Below are positions 25,713 through 34,026 of a stretch of DNA of 46,426 nucleotides, one piece after another. The first letter of the stretch is position 1; each line of letters opens with the position of its first letter. A program made the translations under genes and the position numbers. Location of the stretch: assembly GCA_050701115.1 (NCBI GenBank), contig JBOHER010000071.1, positions 1-46,426 of the forward strand, written 5' to 3'. Under the pieces are notes generated by a model. The model was given only the letters and a program-made list of their open reading frames with translations. It was not told the origin of the DNA and ran no database searches. The DNA comes from JBOHER01 sp050701115 (GTDB lineage: Bacteria > Actinomycetota > Actinomycetes > Mycobacteriales > Pseudonocardiaceae).

Positions 25713-26265
25713 CCCACTCAAAGGGTTCGGCGTCACCTTCGCGACGATGTTCAAGAAGGTGGTCACCGAGCAGTATCCGGAGGACTTCTACCCGACGGCG
25801 CCCCGCTATCACGGGCGGCATCAGCTCAACCGGCACCCCGACGGCCTGGAGAAGTGCGTCGGCTGCGAACTGTGTGCGTGGGCCTGCCCGGCGGATGCGA
25901 TCTTCGTCGAGGGCGCGGACAACACCGAGGACGAGCGCTACTCGCCCGGCGAGCGCTACGGGATGGACTACCAGATCAACTACTTGCGGTGCATCGGCTG
26001 CGGGTTGTGTATCGAGGCGTGCCCGACCCGATCCCTTACTATGATCAACTTCTACGAGCTCGCCGACGACGATCGGCAGAAGCTGATCTACACCAAGGAA
26101 GACCTGCTCGCACCCTTGCTGCCGGGTATGGAGCAGCCGCCGCATCCGATGCGGCTCGGCGACCACGAGCAGGACTACTACGTGCACGGTCCGGAACTCG
26201 CCCGCGGTCGCGGGGTTCCGTTAGGGGAGACGGTCGAAACCTCGGCCGAGGAGGTGCACCAGTGA
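25699..26265 (+). CDS. nuoI: NADH-quinone oxidoreductase subunit I
   Basis: A ferredoxin-like subunit holding N6a and N6b, the two [4Fe-4S] clusters that pass electrons towards N2. Ligands are C53, C56, C59 and C63 (CVGCELCAWAC) and C98, C101, C104 and C108 (CIGCGLCIEAC). It has 188 residues. ATG 25699 is chosen because a GGAGA ribosome site precedes it and homology starts at this Met. It is the last gene of the nuoA-I block before a 178-bp gap occupied by a repeat element. Confidence 0.97.
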   Translation: MGMFDPLKGFGVTFATMFKKVVTEQYPEDFYPTAPRYHGRHQLNRHPDGLEKCVGCELCAWACPADAIFVEGADNTEDERYSPGERYGMDYQINYLRCIGCGLCIEACPTRSLTMINFYELADDDRQKLIYTKEDLLAPLLPGMEQPPHPMRLGDHEQDYYVHGPELARGRGVPLGETVETSAEEVHQ

Positions 26266-26276
26266 TCGGGTCGCCC

Positions 26277-26426
26277 GGGTGCGGGTGTCTTCAAGACCCC
26301 CAAACCCTCCCCACGAAGTCCACTAACGACGACGAACCGCCTTCACCGGCGCTCTCCGGCGCCGGTTTTGTAGCGGTTACCGGTGATCAACAGACGGGTT
26401 TGCGGGACTTGAAGACCCCCAAACCC
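26277..26426. repeat. Inverted-arm repeat element between nuoI and nuoJ
   Basis: Left arm 26277-26307 and right arm 26396-26426 are 31 bp each and match as inverted copies at 26 of 31 positions. Both are centred on CTTCAAGA/CTTGAAGA, and each arm is itself nearly palindromic. The ~88-bp interior holds a GC hairpin followed by T residues (26345-26369). The element fills most of the 178-bp nuoI-nuoJ gap. A sister copy is at 29549-29688. No ORF or transposase is present, so it is MITE- or REP-like. Confidence 0.75.
26345..26369 (+). terminator. Terminator-like hairpin inside the nuo operon
   Basis: ACCGGCGC (26345-26352), a 6-nt loop and GCGCCGGT (26359-26366), followed by TTTGT. It resembles a short intrinsic terminator. 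The T-run is brief, so partial read-through is expected, since nuoJ-N have no obvious promoter of their own. Confidence 0.45.
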
Positions 26427-26443
26427 GCGGGGGAGGGCCAGGG

Positions 26444-27319
26444 ATGAGTTTCCTGATCCACGCTGGAATCATGGTCGCGCAGTCGCCCGCCCAAGAAGCG
26501 GTGTCGACCGGTGAGGCGATCGCCTTCTGGGTGCTGGGCCCGATCGCCTTGGCCGGTGCGCTCGGCATGATCTTCGTACGCAACGCGGTGCACTCCGCGT
26601 TGTGGCTGGTGCTGACCATGCTCACGCTCGGCCTGCTCTACATGATGCAGAACGCACCGTTCCTGGGGTTCACCCAGATCATCGTCTACACCGGTGCGGT
26701 GATGATGCTGTTCCTGTTCGTGCTGATGATGGCCGGCCGGGACAGCTCGGACTCAGTGGTCGAAGTGCTGCGTGGCCAGCGATTGTTCGCCGCCGTCTTC
26801 GGAATCGGCTTCGCGGGCTTGATCGCTGGTGCATTGTCGCGCTCGCTGACCGAGGTGGTGCCCGCCCCGCCGCTGGACGCCGCGAGCGCGACCGGTGGCG
26901 GTGCGGGCGGCCTCGGGCGACTGATCTTCTCCGAGTACCTGTTCGCTTTCGAGCTCACCTCGGCGCTGCTGATCGTCGCCGCGTTGGCAGGCATCGTGCT
27001 CGCCGCTCGGGACCGCAGGGACGAAGGTGCCAAGCACAGCCAGAAAGAACTCGTCGAGGCGCGATTCCGGGGCGAATATGAGCGACCGTCGCCACGGCCG
27101 GGGCCCGGCGTGTTCGCCACCGGCAACTCGGTGGCCACTCCCGCACTCCTGCCGGACGGTTCGGTTGCGCCGGAGTCCCTTTCCGACCTGATCGAGTCCA
27201 CCGCGACCGCGCAACTGATCGCCCGGCATGAGCGGGTCGCAGGCACCGGGCACGAGGATGCACGCGCGCTGGTGCGCGGGGGCGGCCGGCCCGAGCCGGG
27301 TGAGGGAGACCAGACATGA
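26444..27319 (+). CDS. nuoJ: NADH-quinone oxidoreductase subunit J
   Basis: A membrane-arm subunit with five TM helices in its first ~190 residues. The conserved pi-bulge helix is visible as QIIVYTGAVMMLFLFVLMM (~84-102). It has 291 residues, about 100 more than the E. coli protein, owing to a hydrophilic C-terminal tail (SQKELVEARFRGEYERPSPR onwards) usual in actinobacteria. ATG 26444 has GGAGGG just upstream, contributed by the end of the repeat region. Its stop overlaps nuoK ATG 27316. Confidence 0.95.
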   Translation: MSFLIHAGIMVAQSPAQEAVSTGEAIAFWVLGPIALAGALGMIFVRNAVHSALWLVLTMLTLGLLYMMQNAPFLGFTQIIVYTGAVMMLFLFVLMMAGRDSSDSVVEVLRGQRLFAAVFGIGFAGLIAGALSRSLTEVVPAPPLDAASATGGGAGGLGRLIFSEYLFAFELTSALLIVAALAGIVLAARDRRDEGAKHSQKELVEARFRGEYERPSPRPGPGVFATGNSVATPALLPDGSVAPESLSDLIESTATAQLIARHERVAGTGHEDARALVRGGGRPEPGEGDQT

Positions 27320-27615
27320 CGCCCACCTACTACCTGATGCTGTCCGCCCTGCTGTTCTCGATCGGTGCGGTCGGGGTTCTGGTGCGACGCAACGCCATCG
27401 TGGTGTTCATGTGCATCGAACTCATGCTGAACGCGGTGAACCTGACGCTGGTGACTTTCGCTCGGATCAATGGCGGGCTGGACGGCCAGGTCATCGCCTT
27501 CTTCGTGATGGTCGTCGCGGCTGCTGAGGTCGTGGTCGGCCTGGCCATCATCATGGCGATCTTCCGTTCCCGGCGTTCGGCCTCGGTCGACGACACGAAC
27601 CTGCTGAAGTATTAG
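27316..27615 (+). CDS. nuoK: NADH-quinone oxidoreductase subunit K
   Basis: A 99-residue antiporter-like small subunit with three TM helices. Two buried glutamates important for proton transfer are present: E in VFMCIELMLNAVNL (TM2) and E in VVAAAEVVVGLAI (TM3). ATG 27316 overlaps the nuoJ stop. nuoL follows after 9 bp. Confidence 0.97.
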   Translation: MTPTYYLMLSALLFSIGAVGVLVRRNAIVVFMCIELMLNAVNLTLVTFARINGGLDGQVIAFFVMVVAAAEVVVGLAIIMAIFRSRRSASVDDTNLLKY

Positions 27616-27624
27616 GGAGCCAGC

Positions 27625-29520
27625 GTGATCGCATCATCGTGGCTGTTGGTCGCCTTCCCGGCGCTGGGCGCGCTCGTGCTGCTGGCCGGTGGCAGGCGGA
27701 CCGACGCCTGGGGCCACCTGGTCGGCTGCGCGACGGTCGTCGCGTCCTTTGTGTACGGTCTGGCGCTGTTCTTCTCCCACGACGGAACGATCGCCGACAC
27801 GAGGTTGTTCTCCTGGATCCCGGTCGGCGCGCTGCAGGTCGACTTCGGGCTGCGGATCGACGCTCTTTCGCTGGTGTTCGTGCTGCTGATCACCGGGGTC
27901 GGTGCCCTGATTCACATCTATGCGGTCGGCTACATGGCCGATGATGTGGATCGGCGGAAGTTCTTCGGCTACTTCAACCTGTTCGTCGCCGCGATGCTGA
28001 TTCTGGTGTTGGGCGACAACTTCGTGTCGCTCTACCTGGGCTGGGAGGGCGTCGGCCTCGCCTCGTACCTGTTGATCGGGTGGTACCAGCACCGGCCGTC
28101 CGCGGCGACCGCCGCCAAGAAGGCGTTCCTGATGAACCGGGTCGGTGACATCGGACTGGCATTGGCGATCTTCCTGATGTGGAAGCACATCGGCAGCGTG
28201 TCCTACACCGACGTGTTCGCAGGCATCGGTGATCTGGACCCCGGCGTGGTGCTGGCGATCGCGCTGCTGCTCCTGCTGGGTGCCTGCGGTAAGTCCGGTC
28301 AGTTCCCGCTGCAGGCCTGGCTTCCCGACGCGATGGAGGGCCCGACCCCGGTGTCGGCGCTGATCCACGCGGCCACCATGGTGACCGCCGGTGTGTACCT
28401 CATCGCGCGGGCCAGCCCGATCTACAACGTCACCGAGGACGGTCGCCTGATCGTGACTCTCATCGGCGCGTTCACCCTGCTGCTCGGTGCGATCATCGGG
28501 TGCGCTTACGACGACATCAAGAAGGTTCTGGCGTATTCCACGGTGAGCCAGATCGGGTACATGATGCTCGCGGTCGGGTTGGGGCCAGCTGGGTATGCGT
28601 TGGGCATCATGCACCTGTTGACGCACGGTTTCTTCAAGGCCGGGTTGTTCCTCGGTGCGGGTTCGGTGATGCACGGGATGAACGACGAGGTCGACATCCG
28701 CAAGTTCGGCGGGCTGTACCGGACGATGCCGATCACCTTCGCCACCTTCGGTCTCGGCTACCTTGCGCTGATCGGGTTTCCGTTCACCGCGGGCTTCTTC
28801 TCCAAGGACGCCATCATCGCGGCGGCCTTCGGCCAGGAGGGCTTGCGTGGCTGGGTCTTCGGTGGCGCTGCGCTGCTCGGCGCGGGCATCACCGCGTTCT
28901 ACATGACCAGGCTGATGTTGCTGACCTTCTTCGGCAAGCAGCGCTGGAAGGACATCACCAGCAGTGACGGGCGCGAGTTCCACCCGCACGAATCGCCACC
29001 GGTGATGACCGTGCCGATGATCCTGCTCGCGATCGGATCGGTCGGCGCGGGTGCGTTCTTCGCCATCGGCGACCGGTTGCCCACCTGGCTGAATCCCTCG
29101 TTGGGCGAGTTGGTCGAGTCTGAACACGGAGTGCTGCCCCATGCCGTTGTCCCGTTCGCGGTGGTGGGTATCTCCGCGTTGGGTGTGCTGGCGGCCTGGC
29201 TGCTGGTTGGCCGTGCCGAGACCCCGGTGGCGCGCCCGGTGCACGTCAGCCCGGTGGTGCGGGCGGCCCGCAACGATCTGTACGGCAACACACTGAACGA
29301 GACGTTGGTCGCCCGGCCGGGAATCTGGATGTCGCGGGCGCTGGTGTATGTGGACAACAAGGGTGTGGACGGCGCGGTGAACGGTCTCGCCGCATTGCTC
29401 GGCGGCAGTTCCGGCCGGCTGCGCAGGCTGCAGACCGGCTTCGTGCGCTCCTATGCGCTGTCCATGCTCGCCGGTTCGTTCCTGGTGGTTGGGCTCCTGT
29501 TGATGGTGAGGTTCATATGA
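27625..29520 (+). CDS. nuoL: NADH-quinone oxidoreductase subunit L
   Basis: The distal proton-pumping subunit, of the Mrp-antiporter type. It has 631 residues and ~16 TM helices. Conserved features include FVSLYLGWEGVGLASYLLIG (TM5 Glu), CGKSGQFPLQAWLPDAMEGPTPVSALIHAATMV, noted for its Lys and HAATMV, and the FFSKDAII segment. The long amphipathic lateral helix and a last TM are at the C-terminus (from ~540). GTG 27625 is preceded by AGGGAG. The next 178 bp carry the second repeat element. Confidence 0.97.
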   Translation: MIASSWLLVAFPALGALVLLAGGRRTDAWGHLVGCATVVASFVYGLALFFSHDGTIADTRLFSWIPVGALQVDFGLRIDALSLVFVLLITGVGALIHIYAVGYMADDVDRRKFFGYFNLFVAAMLILVLGDNFVSLYLGWEGVGLASYLLIGWYQHRPSAATAAKKAFLMNRVGDIGLALAIFLMWKHIGSVSYTDVFAGIGDLDPGVVLAIALLLLLGACGKSGQFPLQAWLPDAMEGPTPVSALIHAATMVTAGVYLIARASPIYNVTEDGRLIVTLIGAFTLLLGAIIGCAYDDIKKVLAYSTVSQIGYMMLAVGLGPAGYALGIMHLLTHGFFKAGLFLGAGSVMHGMNDEVDIRKFGGLYRTMPITFATFGLGYLALIGFPFTAGFFSKDAIIAAAFGQEGLRGWVFGGAALLGAGITAFYMTRLMLLTFFGKQRWKDITSSDGREFHPHESPPVMTVPMILLAIGSVGAGAFFAIGDRLPTWLNPSLGELVESEHGVLPHAVVPFAVVGISALGVLAAWLLVGRAETPVARPVHVSPVVRAARNDLYGNTLNETLVARPGIWMSRALVYVDNKGVDGAVNGLAALLGGSSGRLRRLQTGFVRSYALSMLAGSFLVVGLLLMVRFI

Positions 29521-29548
29521 CCGCGTGCACTTGGGCCGCCCGCGCCGC

Positions 29549-29688
29549 GGGTGTGGGTGTCTTCAAGACCCCCCAACCCGCCTCCACCGCACCGCTATCC
29601 ACCCCAAACCCCCACGGCGCCGCCGACGTTTGGGGTCGAAAACGGCGCCCAAAGCACGGGTCTGCAGGACTTGAAGACACACAAACCG
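29549..29688. repeat. Inverted-arm repeat element between nuoL and nuoM
   Basis: Left arm 29549-29579 and right arm 29658-29688 match as inverted copies at 23 of 31 positions, with the same CTTCAAGA/CTTGAAGA cores as the element at 26277. The interior has a GGCGCC pair (29616-29621 and 29644-29649) enclosing a CGTTT/AAACG stem but no T-run. The nuoL-nuoM gap is 178 bp, the same length as the nuoI-nuoJ gap. Confidence 0.75.
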
Positions 29689-29698
29689 GGGGTGCGCG

Positions 29699-31255
29699 AT
29701 GACCTGGCTGCTCGCCCTGATCCTGCTGCCGCTGTTTGGCGCGGCCGTTGTCGCTGGACTCCGCACGAATGACCGGCTGGCCACCCTGACCGCGCTGGGC
29801 TTCTCGCTGGCCAGCTTGCTGCTGGTCGTTCCCTTGTGGACAGGCTATGACCCCGATGGTGCACGACTGCAGCAGGTCAGCTCGCTGGACTGGATCCCGT
29901 CGTTCGGGATCCACATCTCATTCGGGATGGACGGCATCGCGCTGGTCATGATCGCGGTGATCGCGCTGCTGGTGCCGATGGTCGTCGGCGTTCTCGGCAC
30001 CACTGACCGGCTTCCGGAAGGCCGCAGTGCCGGTGGCTACCTCTCGCTGATCCTGGTGCAGGAATCGCTCACCATCGCGGTCTTCGCCGCCACCGATGTG
30101 TTCCTGTTCTACGTACTCTTCGAGATCATGCTGATCCCGATGTACTTCCTCATCGGAAGCTATGGCGGTCCGAACCGGCAGTACGCCGCGGTGAAGTTCT
30201 TCCTGTATTCGTTCCTCGGCGGGCTGATCATGCTGGCCTCGGCTATCGGGGCATACACCCTCGCGGTCGATGAACTGGGTGAAGGCACCTTCGACTGGGC
30301 CACTCTGGTCACGGTGGTCTCCGAGGCACCGCTGTCCACTCAGATCTGGCTGTTCCTCGGCTTCTTCCTGGCGTTCGCGATCAAGGCGCCGCTGGTGCCG
30401 CTGCACACCTGGTTGCCGGACGCCGCCGGTCAGGCGCCGATCGGTGTCGCCGTGCTCTTGGTCGGCGTGCTGGACAAGGTCGGCACCTTCGGCTTCCTGC
30501 GCTACTCCATCCCGATGTTCCCGGATGCCAGCGTCGAACTCGCCCCGCTGGTGTTGGTGCTCGCGGTGGCGGGCGTGCTCTACGGCGCTACCCTGGCAGC
30601 AGGGCAACAGGACATGAAGCGGTTCATCGCCTACGTGTCCATCGCCCACTTCGGGTTCATCGCCTTGGGTATCTTCGCTTTCACCGCGCAGGCCCAGGTG
30701 GGCTCTGTGTCATACATGCTCAACCACAGTCTCGCCACCGGAATGCTGATTCTGGTGCTGGGCATGGTGATCGCGCGCGGTGGATCCACCCGGATCTCCG
30801 ACTACGGCGGGATGGCCAAACTGACCCCTGTGCTCGGTGGCATGCTGATGATCGCCGGACTGTCCACATTGTCCTTGCCGGGCACCAACTCGTTCATCAG
30901 TGAGTTCTTGGTGCTGTTGGGGGCCTTTGAGACTCGTCCGGCGTTCACCACCTTGGCCACTATCGGAATGGTGCTGGCCGCGGCATACGTGTTGTGGCTG
31001 TACCAGCGGATCATGCATGGCCCGGTGCGCGGGGATGCCCTCGTCGGCGCTGGCGGCGGCCCCGGCGCGGTGCAGGCGCCGGAAATCGGTGCGACCAAAG
31101 CTATCCGGGATCTGTCCTCAAGGGAACTGGCGGTTCTCGTCCCGCTGGTCGTGCTGGTGATCGGCCTCGGGTTGTACCCCAAACCGGTCCTAGACGTGAT
31201 CACGCCGTCGGTGGACGCGACGGTGAGCGTCGTGCAGGAAGGTAGCAACAGGTGA
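29699..31255 (+). CDS. nuoM: NADH-quinone oxidoreductase subunit M
   Basis: A proton-pumping antiporter-like subunit of 518 residues and ~14 TM helices. The TM5 Glu lies in LFYVLFEIMLIPMYFLIG, and FAIKAPLVPLHTWLPDAAGQAP has the channel Lys and His. LSLPGTNSFISEF is the conserved later helix. ATG 29699 directly follows the repeat element and has no good ribosome site, so its translation may depend on sequence at the repeat edge. The stop overlaps the nuoN start. Confidence 0.96.
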   Translation: MTWLLALILLPLFGAAVVAGLRTNDRLATLTALGFSLASLLLVVPLWTGYDPDGARLQQVSSLDWIPSFGIHISFGMDGIALVMIAVIALLVPMVVGVLGTTDRLPEGRSAGGYLSLILVQESLTIAVFAATDVFLFYVLFEIMLIPMYFLIGSYGGPNRQYAAVKFFLYSFLGGLIMLASAIGAYTLAVDELGEGTFDWATLVTVVSEAPLSTQIWLFLGFFLAFAIKAPLVPLHTWLPDAAGQAPIGVAVLLVGVLDKVGTFGFLRYSIPMFPDASVELAPLVLVLAVAGVLYGATLAAGQQDMKRFIAYVSIAHFGFIALGIFAFTAQAQVGSVSYMLNHSLATGMLILVLGMVIARGGSTRISDYGGMAKLTPVLGGMLMIAGLSTLSLPGTNSFISEFLVLLGAFETRPAFTTLATIGMVLAAAYVLWLYQRIMHGPVRGDALVGAGGGPGAVQAPEIGATKAIRDLSSRELAVLVPLVVLVIGLGLYPKPVLDVITPSVDATVSVVQEGSNR

Positions 31256-32823
31256 TGCTTGTCCAGTACCTCGCGCAGGTCGAGCGCGTGCCCCGACCGG
31301 AGATCGATTACCCGGCGATCCTGCCGGTGCTGATCGTGCTCGGTGCAGCATCGATCGGTGTGCTGGTGGAAGCCTTCGTACCCAAGCGGCAGCGGTGGTC
31401 GGTGCAGGTCACGTTGAGCCTGCTCACGTTGGCCGGGGCCGGTCTCGCCCTCGGGGCCTATCTTGGCAACGCCCCCGCACAGGGCACCGTGACCTTCGGC
31501 GTGGGGGAGTCCGCGGGCACCATTGCCGTGGACCGGCCCGCGTTGTTCCTGTGGGGCACGCTGCTCGCGCTCGGTCTCGGTGCCATTCTGCTGATCGCCG
31601 ATCGGTCGGTGGAACCGGGTGGGGCGTTCATCTCCAAGGCCGCGCTGCGTGGGGTGAGCGTCAAGGGCAAGGCCGCGACCATGCAGACCGAGGTCTTCCC
31701 GCTGACACTGTTCGCGCTCGGCGGCATGATGACCTTCTGCGCGGCCAATGATCTGCTGACCATGTTCATCGCCCTTGAAGTGCTCAGTCTCCCGCTGTAC
31801 CTGATGTGCGGTCTGGCGCGCAGGCGCAGGCTGTTGTCCCAGGAAGCGGCGGTCAAGTACTTCCTGTTGGGTGCTTTCGCCAGCGCGTTCTTCCTGTATG
31901 GCCTCGCATTGCTCTACGGCTACGCGGATTCGGTCAAGCTGGCCGACATCGCCAACGCGGCAGCGGGAACCGAGCGTTCGGACGCCCTGCTGTTCGCCGG
32001 GCTCGGGCTGATCGTCGTCGGCCTGCTGTTCAAGGGATCCGTCGGCCCGTTCCACACCTGGACCCCCGACGTGTACCAGGGTGCACCGACCTCGGTCACC
32101 GCCTTTATGGCCGCCTGCACCAAGGTCGCAGCGTTCGGTGGCATGCTGCGGGTACTCACGGTGGGATTCGAATCCACCAGCTGGGAGTGGCGTGGGGTGC
32201 TCTGGGCGGTGGCGATCGTGTCGATGGCGATCGGTGCGATCCTCGGGCTGACTCAGCGCGACGTGAAGCGGATGATCGCCTACTCCTCGATCGCCCATGC
32301 CGGATTCCTGCTCATCGGCACGATCGCGTTGACCGAGGACGGCCTGTCCGGCACGTTGTTCTATCTGCTGGCCTATGGGTTCACCACGATCGCGGCGTTC
32401 GGGATCGTGAGCTTGGTGCGCAACGCGGACGGTGAGGCCAGCGACCTGTCCGCGTGGGCTGGGCTGGCCAAGCGGTCGCCGTTGGTCGCCGGGGTGTTCA
32501 CCTTCCTGCTGCTCGCCCTCGCCGGGATCCCGCTGACCAGTGGTTTCGTCGGCAAGTTTGTGGTGTTCTCCGCCGCGTTGGCCGACGGAATGGCGCCCCT
32601 GGTGGTGATCGCACTGGTCGCCAGTGCGATTGCCGCGTTCTTCTACCTGCGGGTGGTGGTCCTGATGTACTTCTCCGAACCTGCGGCAGACGGTCCGACG
32701 GTCAGCGTTCCCGGAGCGTTCACCACGGCGTCCATCACGCTGGGCACCATTGTCACCTTGATCCTGGGCGTGGTTCCCGCGTTCGCACTTGGCTGGGCGG
32801 GGGCGGGTGGGTTCGCGTTCTGA
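31252..32823 (+). CDS. nuoN: NADH-quinone oxidoreductase subunit N
   Basis: The third antiporter-like pump and the last gene of the operon, with 523 residues and ~14 TM helices. Key helices are MFIALEVLSLPLYLM (TM5 Glu), KGSVGPFHTWTPDVYQGAPT and RDVKRMIAYSSIAHAGF. GTG 31252 overlaps the nuoM TGA; ATG 31255 is an alternative one codon on. The complete nuoA-N set in standard order means no complex I gene is missing. Confidence 0.96.
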   Translation: MMLVQYLAQVERVPRPEIDYPAILPVLIVLGAASIGVLVEAFVPKRQRWSVQVTLSLLTLAGAGLALGAYLGNAPAQGTVTFGVGESAGTIAVDRPALFLWGTLLALGLGAILLIADRSVEPGGAFISKAALRGVSVKGKAATMQTEVFPLTLFALGGMMTFCAANDLLTMFIALEVLSLPLYLMCGLARRRRLLSQEAAVKYFLLGAFASAFFLYGLALLYGYADSVKLADIANAAAGTERSDALLFAGLGLIVVGLLFKGSVGPFHTWTPDVYQGAPTSVTAFMAACTKVAAFGGMLRVLTVGFESTSWEWRGVLWAVAIVSMAIGAILGLTQRDVKRMIAYSSIAHAGFLLIGTIALTEDGLSGTLFYLLAYGFTTIAAFGIVSLVRNADGEASDLSAWAGLAKRSPLVAGVFTFLLLALAGIPLTSGFVGKFVVFSAALADGMAPLVVIALVASAIAAFFYLRVVVLMYFSEPAADGPTVSVPGAFTTASITLGTIVTLILGVVPAFALGWAGAGGFAF

Positions 32824-32845
32824 CCAGCGGCCCGGCAGCGTGGTC

Positions 32846-32867
32846 GGGTGTGGGTGTCCCGCAGAGT
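32846..32867 (+). repeat. Partial copy of the nuo repeat after nuoN
   Basis: GGGTGTGGGTGTC then CCGCAGAGT repeats the hybrid form seen at 24333. It is probably a shrunken remnant marking the downstream border of the operon. It is not a hairpin terminator. Confidence 0.4.
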
Positions 32868-32931
32868 CGGTGACCGCCCCCACTAGGCTTGTCCGGAGAT
32901 CGTGTCCCATTGCCGGAGAGGGCTAGCCGAC

Positions 32932-33954
32932 GTGACAGAGTTGCACGGCACCACCATCGCCGACCTCCAGGCCGCTGTCGGCCTGCGCATCGCCGACGAG
33001 GGCTTGCTCAGCGAGCTAGCCAGCGGCCTTGCCGACGTCGAGAAGCTGCTGCGGGACGTCGTGCGTAGTGAGGTCGACTTCGTCAATGACGCCGCGCTGC
33101 ACCTCGTGCACGCGGGCGGCAAACGGTTCCGTCCGCTGTTCACGTTGCTCGCCGGGCAGTTCGGCGATGGCGGCAGGGACGACGTGGTGGCCGCCGCCGC
33201 CGCGGTGGAACTCGTGCACCTCGCGACCCTTTATCACGACGACGTGATGGACGAGGCCACGATGCGGCGCGGCGCGGAGAGCGTCAATGCCCGCTGGGAC
33301 AACACGATCGCCATCCTTACCGGCGATTACCTGTTCGCGCACGCCTCCCGGCTGGTCGCCGACCTCGGTATGGATACCTCGAGGATCATCGCCGAGACCT
33401 TCGGTGAGCTGGTGACCGGGCAAATGCGGGAGACGGTCGGAGTCCGGGAGGGGGAGGACCCGATCAAGCACTACCTGACGGTGGTCGCACAGAAGACCGG
33501 CTCGCTGATCGCGACTTCGGGCCGGTTCGGCGCGATGCTGTCCGGCGCGAACCGTGAGCAGGTGGAGTCATTGCGCCGGTTCGGGGAGATCGTCGGCATC
33601 GCGTTCCAGATCTCCGACGACATCATCGACATAGCCTCGCCTTCTGATGAACTCGGTAAGGCTCAGGGCACCGACCTGCGCGAGGGCATCCGTACCCTGC
33701 CGATGCTGTATGCCTTGTCGGACGACAAGTCCAACACTCGACTGATCGAACTGCTGTCCACTCCGCTGACCGATGACGTGTTGGTCGGCGAAGCGCTGGA
33801 GCTGCTCCGGAGTTCGGCCGGGCTTGAACACGCGCGGGCAACCCTGACCGACTACGCTCGGCGCGCAAGGGCTGAGCTGGAAACGTTGCCCGCATCACCT
33901 GCGCGCGATGCGTGCGAGTCGATTGCCGGCTACCTCGCGGCGCGTACGCACTAG
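32932..33954 (+). CDS. grcC1: Long-chain all-trans polyprenyl diphosphate synthase
   Basis: An E-type prenyl diphosphate synthase that extends allylic diphosphates with IPP. It has 340 residues. The first Asp-rich motif is LYHDDVMDEATMRRG and the second is FQISDDIIDIASP; GGKRFRPL near the N-terminus binds IPP. Small residues before the first motif (VHLAT) point to a long product. GTG 32932 is chosen because GGAGAGGG lies ~10 nt upstream; a GTG at 32902 is possible. By synteny with Rv0562 it should make the C40-C45 tail used by MenA, which links it to the menaquinone cluster around nuo. Confidence 0.92.
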   Translation: MTELHGTTIADLQAAVGLRIADEGLLSELASGLADVEKLLRDVVRSEVDFVNDAALHLVHAGGKRFRPLFTLLAGQFGDGGRDDVVAAAAAVELVHLATLYHDDVMDEATMRRGAESVNARWDNTIAILTGDYLFAHASRLVADLGMDTSRIIAETFGELVTGQMRETVGVREGEDPIKHYLTVVAQKTGSLIATSGRFGAMLSGANREQVESLRRFGEIVGIAFQISDDIIDIASPSDELGKAQGTDLREGIRTLPMLYALSDDKSNTRLIELLSTPLTDDVLVGEALELLRSSAGLEHARATLTDYARRARAELETLPASPARDACESIAGYLAARTH

Positions 33955-34026
33955 AGTCGCGGCCTCGGACCGTTCGCGCTCGCGGTCGCTCCGTCGGCCG
34001 GCGGTTGGAAGGAGACACCCGAGAGC

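Noticed and set aside
30802..32910. 702-codon minus-strand open frame over nuoM/nuoN
   Set aside because: Antisense to two conserved membrane subunits; no hydrophobic or domain signal of its own.
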